Source: Casp-actino8 sp001510335
Lineage (GTDB): Bacteria; Actinomycetota; Acidimicrobiia; Acidimicrobiales; Ilumatobacteraceae
DNA length: 41,998 bases
Assembly: GCA_027729635.1 (NCBI GenBank)
Contig: JAQCEM010000019.1
Coordinates: 1 to 41,998 of the forward strand
Direction of reading: 5' to 3'
Shown here: positions 1 to 8,652 of the stretch, one piece after another
Layout of the letters: every line of letters starts with the position of its first letter
Position numbering within the stretch: position 1 is the stretch's first letter
Made by a program: the position numbers and the translations under genes
The notes under the pieces: model-generated
Database searches by the model: none
What the model saw: the letters and a program-made list of their open reading frames with translations, nothing else
What the model was told of the DNA's origin: nothing

Positions 1-1
1 T

Positions 2-175
2 TTTCAAGTTCTATTGTCTGCGGCGAAAACAGGACTGCCCAAAGACTCCAAAGCTCAAGTTGAACAGATCCGCTCAATCGCTTATGAACGGTTCGGAAGA
101 AAAGTTGGTTCAGTGCCGTACGAAGTAATGGCACTTATCGAAGACGCAATTCGCGTGCAGTTGGCGCTGAACTAG
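2..175 (+). CDS. MazF/PemK-type toxin, C-terminal part (5' end outside window)
   Basis: The reading frame is open from the window edge to TAG at 173-175 and encodes 57 residues. It contains KTGLPKDSKAQVEQ and a VGSVPYEVMALIEDAIRVQL-type end, the pattern of the last third of MazF/PemK endoribonucleases: the LPKDS loop, the long helix, and the final helix that closes on a short hydrophobic tail. Family members cleave mRNA at short sequences and are neutralised by an antitoxin usually encoded just upstream, which would lie outside the window. The catalytic N-terminal half is not visible, so activity cannot be judged. It converges on rmuC; the two TAG stop codons overlap inside one CTAG. Confidence 0.72.
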   Translation, partial: FQVLLSAAKTGLPKDSKAQVEQIRSIAYERFGRKVGSVPYEVMALIEDAIRVQLALN

Positions 176-1386
176 TCCTGTAGGTCGTCTTCAATTGATA
201 GTTGACCTGCTTCGAGTTCGGGAATCCCCTGATTTTTGCGTAGGGTTTCGATCGCTTTAACGGGCACATTTAGTTTCTTGAAACGTGTGCCGCCGGTACC
301 GATTGAGTCAAGTTCTTCTTGCAATTTGTTAAATAACTTGCTGACTTCATCAACTGACTTGGAGTACTTTTCAAATTCTTTTCCAAATTGATTCACGCGT
401 TGCATGATCGTGGCCGCAGTTTGCTCGGTGTGGAAACTGTCTGCTGCTTGACGGATAACAACCAAGAACGCATACAACGTGAGTGGTGAACACAAAACTA
501 CTTTGCGATCTAATGCATCATCAATCAGGCTCGGGCTGGCTTCGTGTACGAAACCACTGATGCTTTCGTTGGGCACAAACATCAACACATAATCGATGGT
601 GTTGTCATTTGACTTATCGACATAATCGCGTTTTGCGAGGGTCTCAACGTGTCCTTTGACTGCGGCTAGGAAAGCCAACTTGGCTTGGGCCTTCAGCGCA
701 TCGCTCTCGGCATTGATGTATTCGGCGTACTTATCTAATGGAAACTTGACATCCATATAGAGCACTCGATCGGGAGGCATCTTGAAGGTGTAGTCGGGCT
801 TTCCGCCACCATTAATGATTTCTTGTTTCTCGTAGTTAATGCCTTCAATGAATCCGGCTTTGCGCAACATGTCTTCGGCCAGACGTTCGCCCCACTGACC
901 GCGTGCTTGCGAACTTGAAAGTACATCGTTGAGATTTTCGGTGCGCTTTGAAAGCACAGATACCGCTTGTTCCATATTTCCGTATTGAGTTGCACTACTT
1001 TCTCGTAAGGTGTTAAGTGCATCGTCAATCTTTTTCAACTGACCAGCGACTTCGCTTTTGACACCCAACATTGTTGAGTTGATGACGTCGGCGCGCGCAC
1101 CAAGTTGATCGTTGCTGGCCTTGGTGATGAGATCAGTGGCCATACGAATGGACTCTTCACGGTCATGGCGAGCCTGATTTGATATCTGAAGTAGTGCTGC
1201 GTTTAAAGCATCGGCAACTGTGTTTGACAGATCGGCCTTGAGAGCCGTGGGATCAATTTGTGGAGCTGTTGGAACGACAGGAGCAGGTTCGGTGAGCTGG
1301 GGTCGCAGTCCACTTTGAATTGATCTGCCGACAACGATCACGGTAACGAGGACAGCCAGCAACACGACGATTAAAAGGATTTCCAT
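172..1386 (-). CDS. rmuC: DNA recombination protein RmuC
   Basis: A 404-residue protein of usual RmuC length. Residues 3-22 form one hydrophobic segment (membrane anchor), residues ~45-160 are rich in charged heptads (coiled coil), and ~160-370 form the RmuC domain with GQWGERLAEDMLRKAGF, a PDYTF...MDVKFPLDKYAEY stretch and SPLTLYAFL near its end. The D-x-K of MDVKF resembles a PD-(D/E)XK nuclease core, as proposed for the family. RmuC limits inversions at short inverted repeats in E. coli; its biochemical activity is not settled. The start lies 2 bases after the stop of the upstream 175-residue gene (1389-1916), so the two are probably co-transcribed. A GAAAG lies about 9 bases before the ATG. 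Confidence 0.93.
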   Translation of the reverse strand: MEILLIVVLLAVLVTVIVVGRSIQSGLRPQLTEPAPVVPTAPQIDPTALKADLSNTVADALNAALLQISNQARHDREESIRMATDLITKASNDQLGARADVINSTMLGVKSEVAGQLKKIDDALNTLRESSATQYGNMEQAVSVLSKRTENLNDVLSSSQARGQWGERLAEDMLRKAGFIEGINYEKQEIINGGGKPDYTFKMPPDRVLYMDVKFPLDKYAEYINAESDALKAQAKLAFLAAVKGHVETLAKRDYVDKSNDNTIDYVLMFVPNESISGFVHEASPSLIDDALDRKVVLCSPLTLYAFLVVIRQAADSFHTEQTAATIMQRVNQFGKEFEKYSKSVDEVSKLFNKLQEELDSIGTGGTRFKKLNVPVKAIETLRKNQGIPELEAGQLSIEDDLQD

Positions 1387-1388
1387 GT

Positions 1389-1916
1389 TCAGATACTTTC
1401 ATGTGGGTGTTGTACGGAGGGGATTACTAGATCGACACCGAGTGGATTGATTTCGGGAGTTTCGTCGGTACGTATGCCAGCGAGGGTTTTGTTCAATTCG
1501 GGATGACCGTCCAATAGATGCTCAATGCATCCAACAAAAGCCCGATGGACGACCGGCATACCCCACAGGTGCAGGGCCCGACCACATTTAAAGAGGCGAA
1601 CTGCGTACTTGTCGGCACGAGCAGGGTCGATGACCTGGCCGAACTCGAGGCTGTAGCCCAAACCAGTCGAGAGCAACTGGGCGTTCTCGAGGACAGTTTC
1701 GAGAAATGCCGCACTGTTTCGCAATTCGTTGATTGCCGGAGTGACGTTGTAGCGATCGCCATGGCCCGAATTGGCGTCTATCGGAAAGGCCCACCAGTCG
1801 AAGTGTTCGCCTGAACCCCGGAAGTTGCGCCATTTTGCCTGCACGATCCAGTCCTTGAAAAGGGCGGTCTGCAAGGTTGTTTGGCGAATGAGTTGCGCGG
1901 TTCCGATAAATGCCAT
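1389..1916 (-). CDS. hypothetical protein, 175 residues
   Basis: I do not recognise the family. The proposed product begins MAFIGTAQLIR and is rich in aromatic residues (KWRNF, HFDWWAFPID). It looks soluble, with no signal peptide or membrane segment. The frame is also open upstream to a start at 1964, but the ATG at 1916 has a GGAG six bases before it, and the extra 16 residues (MVTSVVGNSTPTNG...) are low in complexity and overlap a hairpin, so I prefer the internal start. It sits just upstream of rmuC with a 2-base gap, which suggests co-expression. The phrase WWAFPIDANSGHG and the mention-worthy late GVDLVIPSVQHP are possible anchors for a remote homology search. Confidence 0.6.
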   Translation of the reverse strand: MAFIGTAQLIRQTTLQTALFKDWIVQAKWRNFRGSGEHFDWWAFPIDANSGHGDRYNVTPAINELRNSAAFLETVLENAQLLSTGLGYSLEFGQVIDPARADKYAVRLFKCGRALHLWGMPVVHRAFVGCIEHLLDGHPELNKTLAGIRTDETPEINPLGVDLVIPSVQHPHESI

Positions 1917-1922
1917 GGGTAC

Positions 1923-1955
1923 TCCGTTCGTTGGCGTTGAATTACCAACGACGGA
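1923..1955 (-). promoter_or_regulatory. hairpin covering the ribosome binding site of the 175-residue gene
   Basis: On the minus strand TCCGTCGTTGG (1955-1945) pairs with CCAACGAACGGA (1934-1923), 11 pairs with one bulged base and a 10-base loop. The GGAG that serves the ATG at 1916 occupies 1925-1922, so three of its four bases lie in the stem. The structure could limit translation of the gene; this is inference from pairing alone. Confidence 0.35.
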
Positions 1956-2046
1956 TGTCACCAAAAATGTGTGTTCCTAATCCCCTTTTTCGGTCCCCCG
2001 CTGAGCGGGTGAACTCGATTGGGTTCCCGCAGAATAAACGTTCGAA

Positions 2047-2913
2047 TCAGCCGCGGCTCCACACAATGGGACAGTCGTCGTTATGCAACTCGGTACCCTC
2101 GACAATGTTGTGATGGTGGGCCTTGGCGGGAGAACCTGGTCGAGTGAAGTACACGGCATCGTCTCCGCAATAGCGCAAACTAATCGCACGTCGTGAACGG
2201 CTAGACGTATTTGGCCCAGCGCCATGAATGGTTCGGGCGTGGTGAATTGTGACGTCACCCGGCTCGGTATCAAATGTCACTATTTGACATTTGTTGTCAC
2301 GAGCCATCGCGTCAACATCGGGCATGGCCGATCCCTCAGTACCAGGAATCACCATTGAAGAAACAAACAGATTGGGTTGATACAGGTCGGGCCAAAGATG
2401 TGAACCCACCACAAATCGCACTGATCCCGAATCAAGAGTCACCGAATCAAGTGGGCACCACATCGTGCAGATCTTGTCGCCGACACAATGGAAATACCCC
2501 ATGTCTTGGTGCCAAGCGGTGCGCTCAATGGTTCCGGGCTCTTTGTAGAGCACGCTGTCTTCCCACAAATGGATACGACTTGATCGCATGATTTGTCCGG
2601 CAATCGAAGGAAGTATGGAATGACATGAGAAATCTCGAAAACTTTGATGTTCGAGCCAATGATCAACACCAGCGAAAAATCTTCCCCGTCCAGTTGACGG
2701 CACTTCACCCCGTTGCACATCTTGCCCACTTGCTGCAATTGCGTCTCCCATAGCAGAAAGATCAGCAACGCCTGATGTGCCAACAAGCCGCGCTACGGGT
2801 TCTTCCATGTCGTGTAGCAACTGTGGGTCAAGTATCTCGCGCAGGCACACAATGCCATCGCGCCAAAAGGTTTCAATTTCTTCGGTTGTTACTTCTCGAA
2901 GTGCTTCTCTCAT
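2047..2913 (-). CDS. phytanoyl-CoA dioxygenase (PhyH) family protein
   Basis: A 288-residue Fe(II)/2-oxoglutarate-dependent oxygenase of the PhyH family. The iron-binding H-x-D is seen in TAWHQDMGYFH, the distal histidine in ARTIHGAGPN, and the 2-oxoglutarate-binding arginine in the following RRAISLRYCGDD. The N-terminus (TTEEIETFWRDGIVCLREIL) is the usual first PhyH helix and strand. I chose the ATG at 2913 because PhyH homology starts there and GAAAGG precedes it; the frame is open further upstream but that stretch overlaps the SDR gene. It is the last gene of an operon: the SDR stop is 4 bases upstream. With an SDR and a Gfo/Idh enzyme it probably oxidises a small organic compound; the substrate is not evident. 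Confidence 0.85.
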   Translation of the reverse strand: MREALREVTTEEIETFWRDGIVCLREILDPQLLHDMEEPVARLVGTSGVADLSAMGDAIAASGQDVQRGEVPSTGRGRFFAGVDHWLEHQSFRDFSCHSILPSIAGQIMRSSRIHLWEDSVLYKEPGTIERTAWHQDMGYFHCVGDKICTMWCPLDSVTLDSGSVRFVVGSHLWPDLYQPNLFVSSMVIPGTEGSAMPDVDAMARDNKCQIVTFDTEPGDVTIHHARTIHGAGPNTSSRSRRAISLRYCGDDAVYFTRPGSPAKAHHHNIVEGTELHNDDCPIVWSRG

Positions 2914-2917
2914 ATTC

Positions 2918-3667
2918 TTAACCTTTCGCTGAAAAACCACCGTCGACGACAAGAGTATGTCCAGTGATAAAACGGCTGGCATCTGAGGCCAGAAACAGAA
3001 CGGCTGGCGCGATTTCGTCGGGTTGCCCAACTCGCTGCAGAGGAGTGCGATCAAGATGAGGTTTGGTCATTGCATCAAACCCCAACATCGGTGCAGTCAT
3101 ATTTGAAGCGACCAAACCTGGGGCCACTGCGTTCACGCGAATGTTGTCTGAGGCGTAATGAACCGCCAAAGTTTTTGTCATTTGTACGACAGCGGCTTTG
3201 GCTGCGCCGTATCCAGGAACAAACTCAACAGCAAAGAAAGAAGCGAGTGATGCCAAATTGATCACCGATGCACCACCGAGCAAAACAGACTGACTGAGCA
3301 TTGGCTTGAGTAATTGTGTCAGTCGAAAAGCGGCCGAGATATTGATCTGTAAAGTTTCCTCAAAAACATCAGGATTGTATTCGTCGCCGCCATTGGGCAT
3401 CACCTGGCCCGCGTTGTTGACCAAGACATCTAATTTTTGTATTGACTGCGCGAGATCGGCGATCTCTTGCTTGTTGCTCATATTGCATTGGCGATAAGTG
3501 AATTGGCCTAAATCATTGTTGTACTCAGTTGCAGTTTGACGAGTGCCGGTGATTGTGACGTTGGCACCAGCACCAGCAAAAGCATTGGCAATTGCCAGTC
3601 CGATTCCGTTAGATCCGCCGGTCACTAAGACATTGGCGCCGGTGAAATGAAAAGTAGTGCTGTTCAC
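2918..3667 (-). CDS. SDR family NAD(P)-dependent oxidoreductase
   Basis: A classical short-chain dehydrogenase of about 249 residues. It has the nucleotide-binding TGGSNGIG turn near the N-terminus, LVNNAG, the catalytic serine in NLASLAS, the YGAAKAAV box with catalytic Tyr and Lys, and the common C-terminal GHTLVVDGGF. The GTG at 3667 overlaps the TGA of the preceding gene as GTGA and has GGAAAAGG ahead of it, so I prefer it to an ATG at 3682 that would add five residues and overlap the neighbour by 19 bases. It sits between a Gfo/Idh dehydrogenase and a PhyH oxygenase, consistent with a small catabolic or tailoring pathway. The residue after TGT in the beta-2 region is not Asp, so cofactor choice is uncertain. 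Confidence 0.9.
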   Translation of the reverse strand: MNSTTFHFTGANVLVTGGSNGIGLAIANAFAGAGANVTITGTRQTATEYNNDLGQFTYRQCNMSNKQEIADLAQSIQKLDVLVNNAGQVMPNGGDEYNPDVFEETLQINISAAFRLTQLLKPMLSQSVLLGGASVINLASLASFFAVEFVPGYGAAKAAVVQMTKTLAVHYASDNIRVNAVAPGLVASNMTAPMLGFDAMTKPHLDRTPLQRVGQPDEIAPAVLFLASDASRFITGHTLVVDGGFSAKG

Positions 3668-4662
3668 CAGACCTTTTCCCATCGTTTTGTTTCTGCGCTA
3701 CGAATGATGGCGTTGGCCGCAGCAACTTCGCCCAGCGAATATCTGGCATCAGCAGCAAGTGGTGTGCCATCTAAAATTGCGGCCTCAAAATCTTTCCAGA
3801 CACCCTGGTAACTATCCATGTAATTTCCGTTTCCGACAACGGTGCCTTGCCAGTCTTTGCCATCGAAGAGGCGAACCTCACCAAGTGCCGAAATCACAAT
3901 CTCGCCTTTGGTGCCAGTGAATTGAAAATGAGGTTGCAGACCGACTGCACCCGTCGCCAAGATGACATCAAAACTTGCGACAACTCCTGATTGGAATCGG
4001 CACAGTGACCGAACCATTGATTCGCCTTCCATCTTCTGCCAGAGACGGCCAGTGATACCAACGACTTCGTCAATTTCACCCAAGATCATGCGTAATGGCC
4101 GCATCCAATGCGATCCGGTATCAAGCGCAACGCCTCCACCAGCCGCCGCTTGTTGAAATCTCCACGAGTCATCAGATGGATAGAACTCTTTGGTGATTCC
4201 GAAATTGTGCCATGAACGAGCAGTCACAATTTCTCCGATCGCGCCGTCGGCAATCAGTTGTTGGGCCATGACAACTTCGGGCCAGTACTGCGCATTCTCG
4301 GTCAACATGAAAACGCGATCACTGTGTCGAGCAGCAGTGGCCAAAATTCGCTCACATGCCTCGAGGGTCGGGGCCATTGGCTTTTCTAAAGCCACATGCA
4401 CGCCCGCCTCAAGTGCTTGAGTGACTAACTCTTCGTGCAAATGATGAGGAACCATAATTGCCAGAGCATCAACGCCAATAGCCAGTGCTTCCTCGATTGA
4501 TGCACATGGTTGCCCACCGGTGAGGTCGGCCAACTTCTGCGCATTTGTTTGCGATACATCAATACAGGCGGTCACTTGAGTGCGCGAAGCATGATGTAAA
4601 GCCTGAGCGTGCCACTGAGCGATTGCCCCACAACCCACGAGTCCGAGCCGAAGATTACCCAT
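3664..4662 (-). CDS. Gfo/Idh/MocA family oxidoreductase
   Basis: A 332-residue NAD(P)-dependent dehydrogenase. The Rossmann motif GLVGCGAIAQWHAQAL is at the N-terminus, VALEKPMAPT carries the family EKP lysine around residue 95, and the C-terminal half has GGGVALDTGSHWMRPL, typical of the substrate-binding domain. Family members oxidise or reduce sugars, inositols and related polyols. I take the ATG at 4662, where the family domain begins, over an upstream ATG at 4731 that overlaps the divergent sulfotransferase gene. It heads the minus-strand operon Gfo/Idh-SDR-PhyH; the first two genes overlap by 4 bases. The substrate is unknown. Confidence 0.9.
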   Translation of the reverse strand: MGNLRLGLVGCGAIAQWHAQALHHASRTQVTACIDVSQTNAQKLADLTGGQPCASIEEALAIGVDALAIMVPHHLHEELVTQALEAGVHVALEKPMAPTLEACERILATAARHSDRVFMLTENAQYWPEVVMAQQLIADGAIGEIVTARSWHNFGITKEFYPSDDSWRFQQAAAGGGVALDTGSHWMRPLRMILGEIDEVVGITGRLWQKMEGESMVRSLCRFQSGVVASFDVILATGAVGLQPHFQFTGTKGEIVISALGEVRLFDGKDWQGTVVGNGNYMDSYQGVWKDFEAAILDGTPLAADARYSLGEVAAANAIIRSAETKRWEKVW

Positions 4663-4711
4663 GATCCACAGATTACTATGGGCTTTGTTACGGCTCGACA
4701 AGCAGGGAACA

Positions 4712-5965
4712 ATGTCTGAGAAAATTCGCATTTCTGACCTCGGTGATCCACAGTTAAGTGACCTACAAAAGATGGCTCGCGACTATGGCGAAGGTCTTTC
4801 ATTAGATATGTCGGCGGCGAGTATTTTGGAAGACGCGAGCCGTCGCACCGCTTTGGATGATTTTGGTTCAATGGACTTTGTTGGCCGTTTAGAGATGTGG
4901 CTCGATGAAGTTGCCGGAGACCCAGATCGTCTCGGTATCGGAAACCTCTCGTTACGAAATAGTTGCGTGCGGTATGTGGCTAATCGTCTATTGACCCAAG
5001 ATCTTCTGCGGCGTCACCCCGAAATCCATGACATCAAGATCGAGCGACCCATCATTATTGTTGGGCTCCCACGAACCGGCACTACCCACTTACTCAATGT
5101 GTTGTCGGCCGATGAGCGACTACGTTCAATGCCGCTGTGGGAGAGTTACGAACCAATCCCAATGAGTAATCAAGCAGCTCATTCCGATGGCGTTGACCCC
5201 CGCTATACCCGCTGTGCCAAAGAGTGGGAGCAAATGCAGATGGTGACACCGCACGTTGCATTGATGCATCCGATGGATCCCGACCATATACACGAAGAGA
5301 TTGAATTGATGTTGCCAGATTTCTCTTCGTACAACTTGGAGTGGGTGGCACGATGTCCGCAGTGGCGTGATTACTACTTATCGCAAGATCAAACCCCGCA
5401 TTACGAGTACATGCACACGATGCTTAAGGTCATGACGTTCTTACGACCGAGAAACCGTTGGATTTTGAAGTCTCCGCAACACTTTGAACAAATCGGGCCC
5501 CTGATGAAAACGTTCCCTGATGCAACAATTGTCATGACTCACCGAGATCCGGTGTCAGTCATTCAATCGGCGGCAACGATGATGACATATGCGGCTCGCA
5601 TGGCCTATCGCACGATTGACCCAGGATGGTATATCGATTATTGGACTGACCGCATCGAGAAGCTATTGACAGCAGCAGTCCGAGATCTGCATCTCATTCC
5701 AGTCGGTCAACGCTTTGATGTGCGGTTTGATGAGTTCATGTCTGATGATCAAAAAATGATTGACCGAGTCTTTGACTTTGCGGGACATTCGTTAGACGAG
5801 CAAGCTTCACAACAGATTGCAGAAAGACTAAAGGCTCGTTCGCGAGATGGTCAAGCAACTGTTGTCTATGACGTGCGCGCCGATTTCAATCGTGAACCCA
5901 CAGATATTCGAGAGCGTTTTCAGAATTACATTGAAACATTTAATGTTGCAACCGAGGTGAAGTGA
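4712..5965 (+). CDS. sulfotransferase family protein
   Basis: A 417-residue PAPS-dependent sulfotransferase of the type common in mycobacteria and related actinobacteria. The 5'-phosphosulfate loop is PIIIVGLPRTGTTHLLNVL near residue 113, and the 3'-phosphate-binding part is MTHRDPVSVIQSAATM further on, followed by a WILKSPQH segment. The enzyme would transfer sulfate from PAPS to a hydroxyl or amine acceptor, perhaps a lipid or steroid-like molecule; the acceptor is not evident. The ATG at 4712 has AGGGA just upstream; an in-frame ATG at 4661 would overlap the divergent gene's start. A metallo-beta-lactamase-fold gene follows one base after its stop and is probably co-translated. Confidence 0.88.
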   Translation: MSEKIRISDLGDPQLSDLQKMARDYGEGLSLDMSAASILEDASRRTALDDFGSMDFVGRLEMWLDEVAGDPDRLGIGNLSLRNSCVRYVANRLLTQDLLRRHPEIHDIKIERPIIIVGLPRTGTTHLLNVLSADERLRSMPLWESYEPIPMSNQAAHSDGVDPRYTRCAKEWEQMQMVTPHVALMHPMDPDHIHEEIELMLPDFSSYNLEWVARCPQWRDYYLSQDQTPHYEYMHTMLKVMTFLRPRNRWILKSPQHFEQIGPLMKTFPDATIVMTHRDPVSVIQSAATMMTYAARMAYRTIDPGWYIDYWTDRIEKLLTAAVRDLHLIPVGQRFDVRFDEFMSDDQKMIDRVFDFAGHSLDEQASQQIAERLKARSRDGQATVVYDVRADFNREPTDIRERFQNYIETFNVATEVK

Positions 5966-5966
5966 C

Positions 5967-7238
5967 GTGACAACGAGTGATATTGAGCAGCAAGTCAACT
6001 TTTTGATTGATACCCGTCCGGGCAAAGAATTGCTCGAACATCACTATGAAGATGTTGCTTACGAAGTTGCGCCAAATATCTTTCGCTCCAGTGGATCAAC
6101 TGCGGCGTACATGATTGTCCATGAAGCAGGACGGATCATCGTAAACACGGGAATGGGCTATGAGGCCGTGCATCATAAAGCAGTCTTTGACGCGATTTGT
6201 GCCGGCCCGACGACCCATATTTTGACAACCCAAGCGCACGTCGACCATGTAGGTGGAGTCGGACTGTTTCGTGAACCCGAAACTGTGTATATAGCGCAAG
6301 CCAATAATCCGGCTTGCCAACGAGACGACGCGCGTATTGCAAACCTTCGTTACCAGACTGCCCAGATCTGGTTTGATGTCTCGGGTGCTGCTGCCCAGCG
6401 AATCGCCCAAAAACATCCTGGTGTTCCGATGCGACAAGATAAGCCAACACCAGATGTGTTGTTTGAAGATCGCTACGAGTTCAGTGTTGGTAATTTAGAA
6501 GTGCAATTGATTGCTGCAACGGGTGAAACCATTGATTCAATGATTGTCTTTTTGCCGCAGAGCCAAACGGCGATTATTTCTAATCTTTTGGGACCATTGT
6601 TTCCACACTTTCCTAACCTCAATACATTGCGTGGTGATCGCTATCGTTTTGTGGAGCCCTATTTGGAGACAGTGCAAAAATTACGAGACCTACAAGTGCA
6701 CATGATTATTCCTGGTCGACACCTTCCGATTCAGGGCGCTGAATTAATTGACGCTTGTTTGGCACGTCTGCATGGAGCAGTTGATTACGTACATCGCGAA
6801 ACATTGGCGGGAATGAATGCAGGAATTGATGTGCATACCTTGATGAATGACATCGTTCTGCCCCCGGAACTGCGCGTAGGCCAGGGCTACGGCAAAGTGG
6901 CCTGGGGTGTTCGAACAATTTGGGAAACCTATATGGGTTGGTTTCATTTACAGTCATCAACCGAGTTGTATGCCACACGACCCATCGAGGCGATGGGTGA
7001 ATTGGTGCAGTTGATCGGGGTAGATGTGGCCTGCGAGCGAGCCGAGAGTTTGGTGTTGACTGATCAACCAGTTTTGGCAGTACACATCGCCGAGGCCATT
7101 TTGTGCATAGAGCCCAATCACGAGAGGGCGGCCGCAGTGATGGTCGCTGCTCACCAGGCTTTATTGGCGCAAGGTGGGGACATTAGTTTTTGGGAGTCGG
7201 GCTGGTTACATCACCAAATAATCAAGTGGAGTCGGTAG
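5967..7238 (+). CDS. metallo-beta-lactamase-fold protein, alkylsulfatase-like, altered metal motif
   Basis: A 423-residue protein. The N-terminal half has a metallo-beta-lactamase fold, and the segment YGKVAWGVRTIWETYMGWF near residue 315 resembles the dimerisation region of SdsA1-type alkylsulfatases. The canonical T-H-x-H-x-D-H reads T88-Q89-A-H91-V-D93-H94, so the first metal histidine is replaced by Gln. The region corresponding to the family's glutamate ligand (A-E-N) reads I-S-N. It may have altered metal binding or a different reaction. The C-terminal 80 residues look like the helical part of the dimerisation domain; no SCP2-like domain is obvious. The GTG start follows the sulfotransferase stop by one base, with GAGGTGA upstream. 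Confidence 0.82.
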   Translation: MTTSDIEQQVNFLIDTRPGKELLEHHYEDVAYEVAPNIFRSSGSTAAYMIVHEAGRIIVNTGMGYEAVHHKAVFDAICAGPTTHILTTQAHVDHVGGVGLFREPETVYIAQANNPACQRDDARIANLRYQTAQIWFDVSGAAAQRIAQKHPGVPMRQDKPTPDVLFEDRYEFSVGNLEVQLIAATGETIDSMIVFLPQSQTAIISNLLGPLFPHFPNLNTLRGDRYRFVEPYLETVQKLRDLQVHMIIPGRHLPIQGAELIDACLARLHGAVDYVHRETLAGMNAGIDVHTLMNDIVLPPELRVGQGYGKVAWGVRTIWETYMGWFHLQSSTELYATRPIEAMGELVQLIGVDVACERAESLVLTDQPVLAVHIAEAILCIEPNHERAAAVMVAAHQALLAQGGDISFWESGWLHHQIIKWSR

Positions 7239-7248
7239 CAATTAGCGC

Positions 7249-8643
7249 CTAGAAGTCGTCAGTGCGTTTCGGGACTTTGCCAGTCAGGCCTAAAGCTTTC
7301 ATCGCTTCGCGAACTGTGTTCACCCTCACCAACTTGATGTTGGCATCAACCTCGGGTGACTTCGCCGGCACAATCGCCGTCGAGAAACCAAGTCGAGCAG
7401 CTTCGGCAAGCCGTCGTGATGCATGCGGAACTTGTCGCACTTCTCCGCCCAAACCAACTTCACCAAATGCAACAACGTCAGGCCGAATAGGTTGATCACT
7501 TAACGCCGACAACACGGCCAAACACAAACCGAGATCGCTGCCGGGCTCGGTGATCTTGACTCCACCCACAACTGATGCATACACATCGTTCTTGCCAACT
7601 GGCTGCATGAGTCGCTGGCCGATCACTGCCAACAACATGCTTAAGCGATTGTTGTCAAGACCTTGTGCGCTACGACGTGGCGGTGTTTCACCCTTTACTT
7701 CATTAGTCAGTACTTGCAGTTCAACCATCAATGGTCGTTGACCTTCGAGTGTTGGCACCACAACACTTCCGGCGATTCCGGTTTGACGATCGGCCAAGAA
7801 CAATGCGCTCGGGTCGGGCACACCCTGCAAACCTTTTTCGACCATTTCAAAAAGTCCGAGTTCGGTGGTGGGTCCGAAGCGATGTTTTGATGCACGTAAC
7901 AAACGCAAAGCGTGATGACGATCGCCTTCAAACTGCAACACCGTGTCAACAACATGTTCAAGAACACGCGGGCCAGCAAGCCCGCCTTCTTTGGTGACGT
8001 GCCCAACCAAGATGACCGGCACGTTGCGCCGTTTGGCTTCCATCACCAACTTGTGTGCGCACCCGCGCACTTGCACAACACTGCCGGGTGATGAACCAAG
8101 TTCTGGATCAATCATCGTTTGAATACTGTCGATGATTACCAGCTCGGGTTGCAATTCGTCCATGGTGCGAATCACATGTGGAAGAACAGTTTCTGCGAGC
8201 AACCACAGGTCGGGTCGCACTGCATCAAGGCGTTCGGCGCGCATGCGAACTTGTTGCGCACTTTCTTCGGCCGACACATACAGTGTGCGGCCAGGCCATG
8301 CAGCGAGTGCCTGCAGTAACAATGTGCTCTTGCCAATACCTGGTTCGCCACCGAGCAAAGTGACCGAGCCCGGCACTAAGCCTCCGCCTAACACGCGATC
8401 GAGTTCGCCAATGCCAGTGCCGCGCGGCGAGCCGTGAGTGGTGTCGACTTCGCCTATGAGTTGTGCAGTTCCCGCTGGCACCAACGACATACCAGCTGCA
8501 AGTGACGCGATGCTGTTGGCATTGGGGTCTTCAACATCTTCAACCAAACTGTTCCATGCACCACACGCGGTGCACTTGCCGGTCCACTTTGGATATGAGG
8601 CTCCGCAATCGGAACAGTTATAGACGAGTCGCAGTCGGGCCAT
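7249..8643 (-). CDS. radA: DNA repair protein RadA
   Basis: A 464-residue RadA (Sms) ATPase that promotes branch migration of recombination intermediates. In order: a C4 zinc finger (C10, C13, C24, C27), a RecA-like ATPase with Walker A GGEPGIGKST (~98-107) and LVIIDSIQTM as Walker B, the RadA-specific motif, and a C-terminal Lon-like domain (from ~340, with VVGGVKITEPGSDL and LGGEVRQV). The RadA signature, normally KNRFG, reads KHRFG here. The length is normal and the ATG at 8643 fits the zinc-finger start. The LppM-like gene ends 9 bases upstream, so the two are probably co-transcribed. Confidence 0.96.
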   Translation of the reverse strand: MARLRLVYNCSDCGASYPKWTGKCTACGAWNSLVEDVEDPNANSIASLAAGMSLVPAGTAQLIGEVDTTHGSPRGTGIGELDRVLGGGLVPGSVTLLGGEPGIGKSTLLLQALAAWPGRTLYVSAEESAQQVRMRAERLDAVRPDLWLLAETVLPHVIRTMDELQPELVIIDSIQTMIDPELGSSPGSVVQVRGCAHKLVMEAKRRNVPVILVGHVTKEGGLAGPRVLEHVVDTVLQFEGDRHHALRLLRASKHRFGPTTELGLFEMVEKGLQGVPDPSALFLADRQTGIAGSVVVPTLEGQRPLMVELQVLTNEVKGETPPRRSAQGLDNNRLSMLLAVIGQRLMQPVGKNDVYASVVGGVKITEPGSDLGLCLAVLSALSDQPIRPDVVAFGEVGLGGEVRQVPHASRRLAEAARLGFSTAIVPAKSPEVDANIKLVRVNTVREAMKALGLTGKVPKRTDDF

Positions 8644-8652
8644 GAGTGAAAC

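Noticed and set aside
1997..2009. Hairpin CCCGC-TGA-GCGGG as terminator of the PhyH operon
   Set aside because: The minus-strand sequence after the stem is GGACCGAAAAAGG with no U-tract, and the stem is only five pairs.
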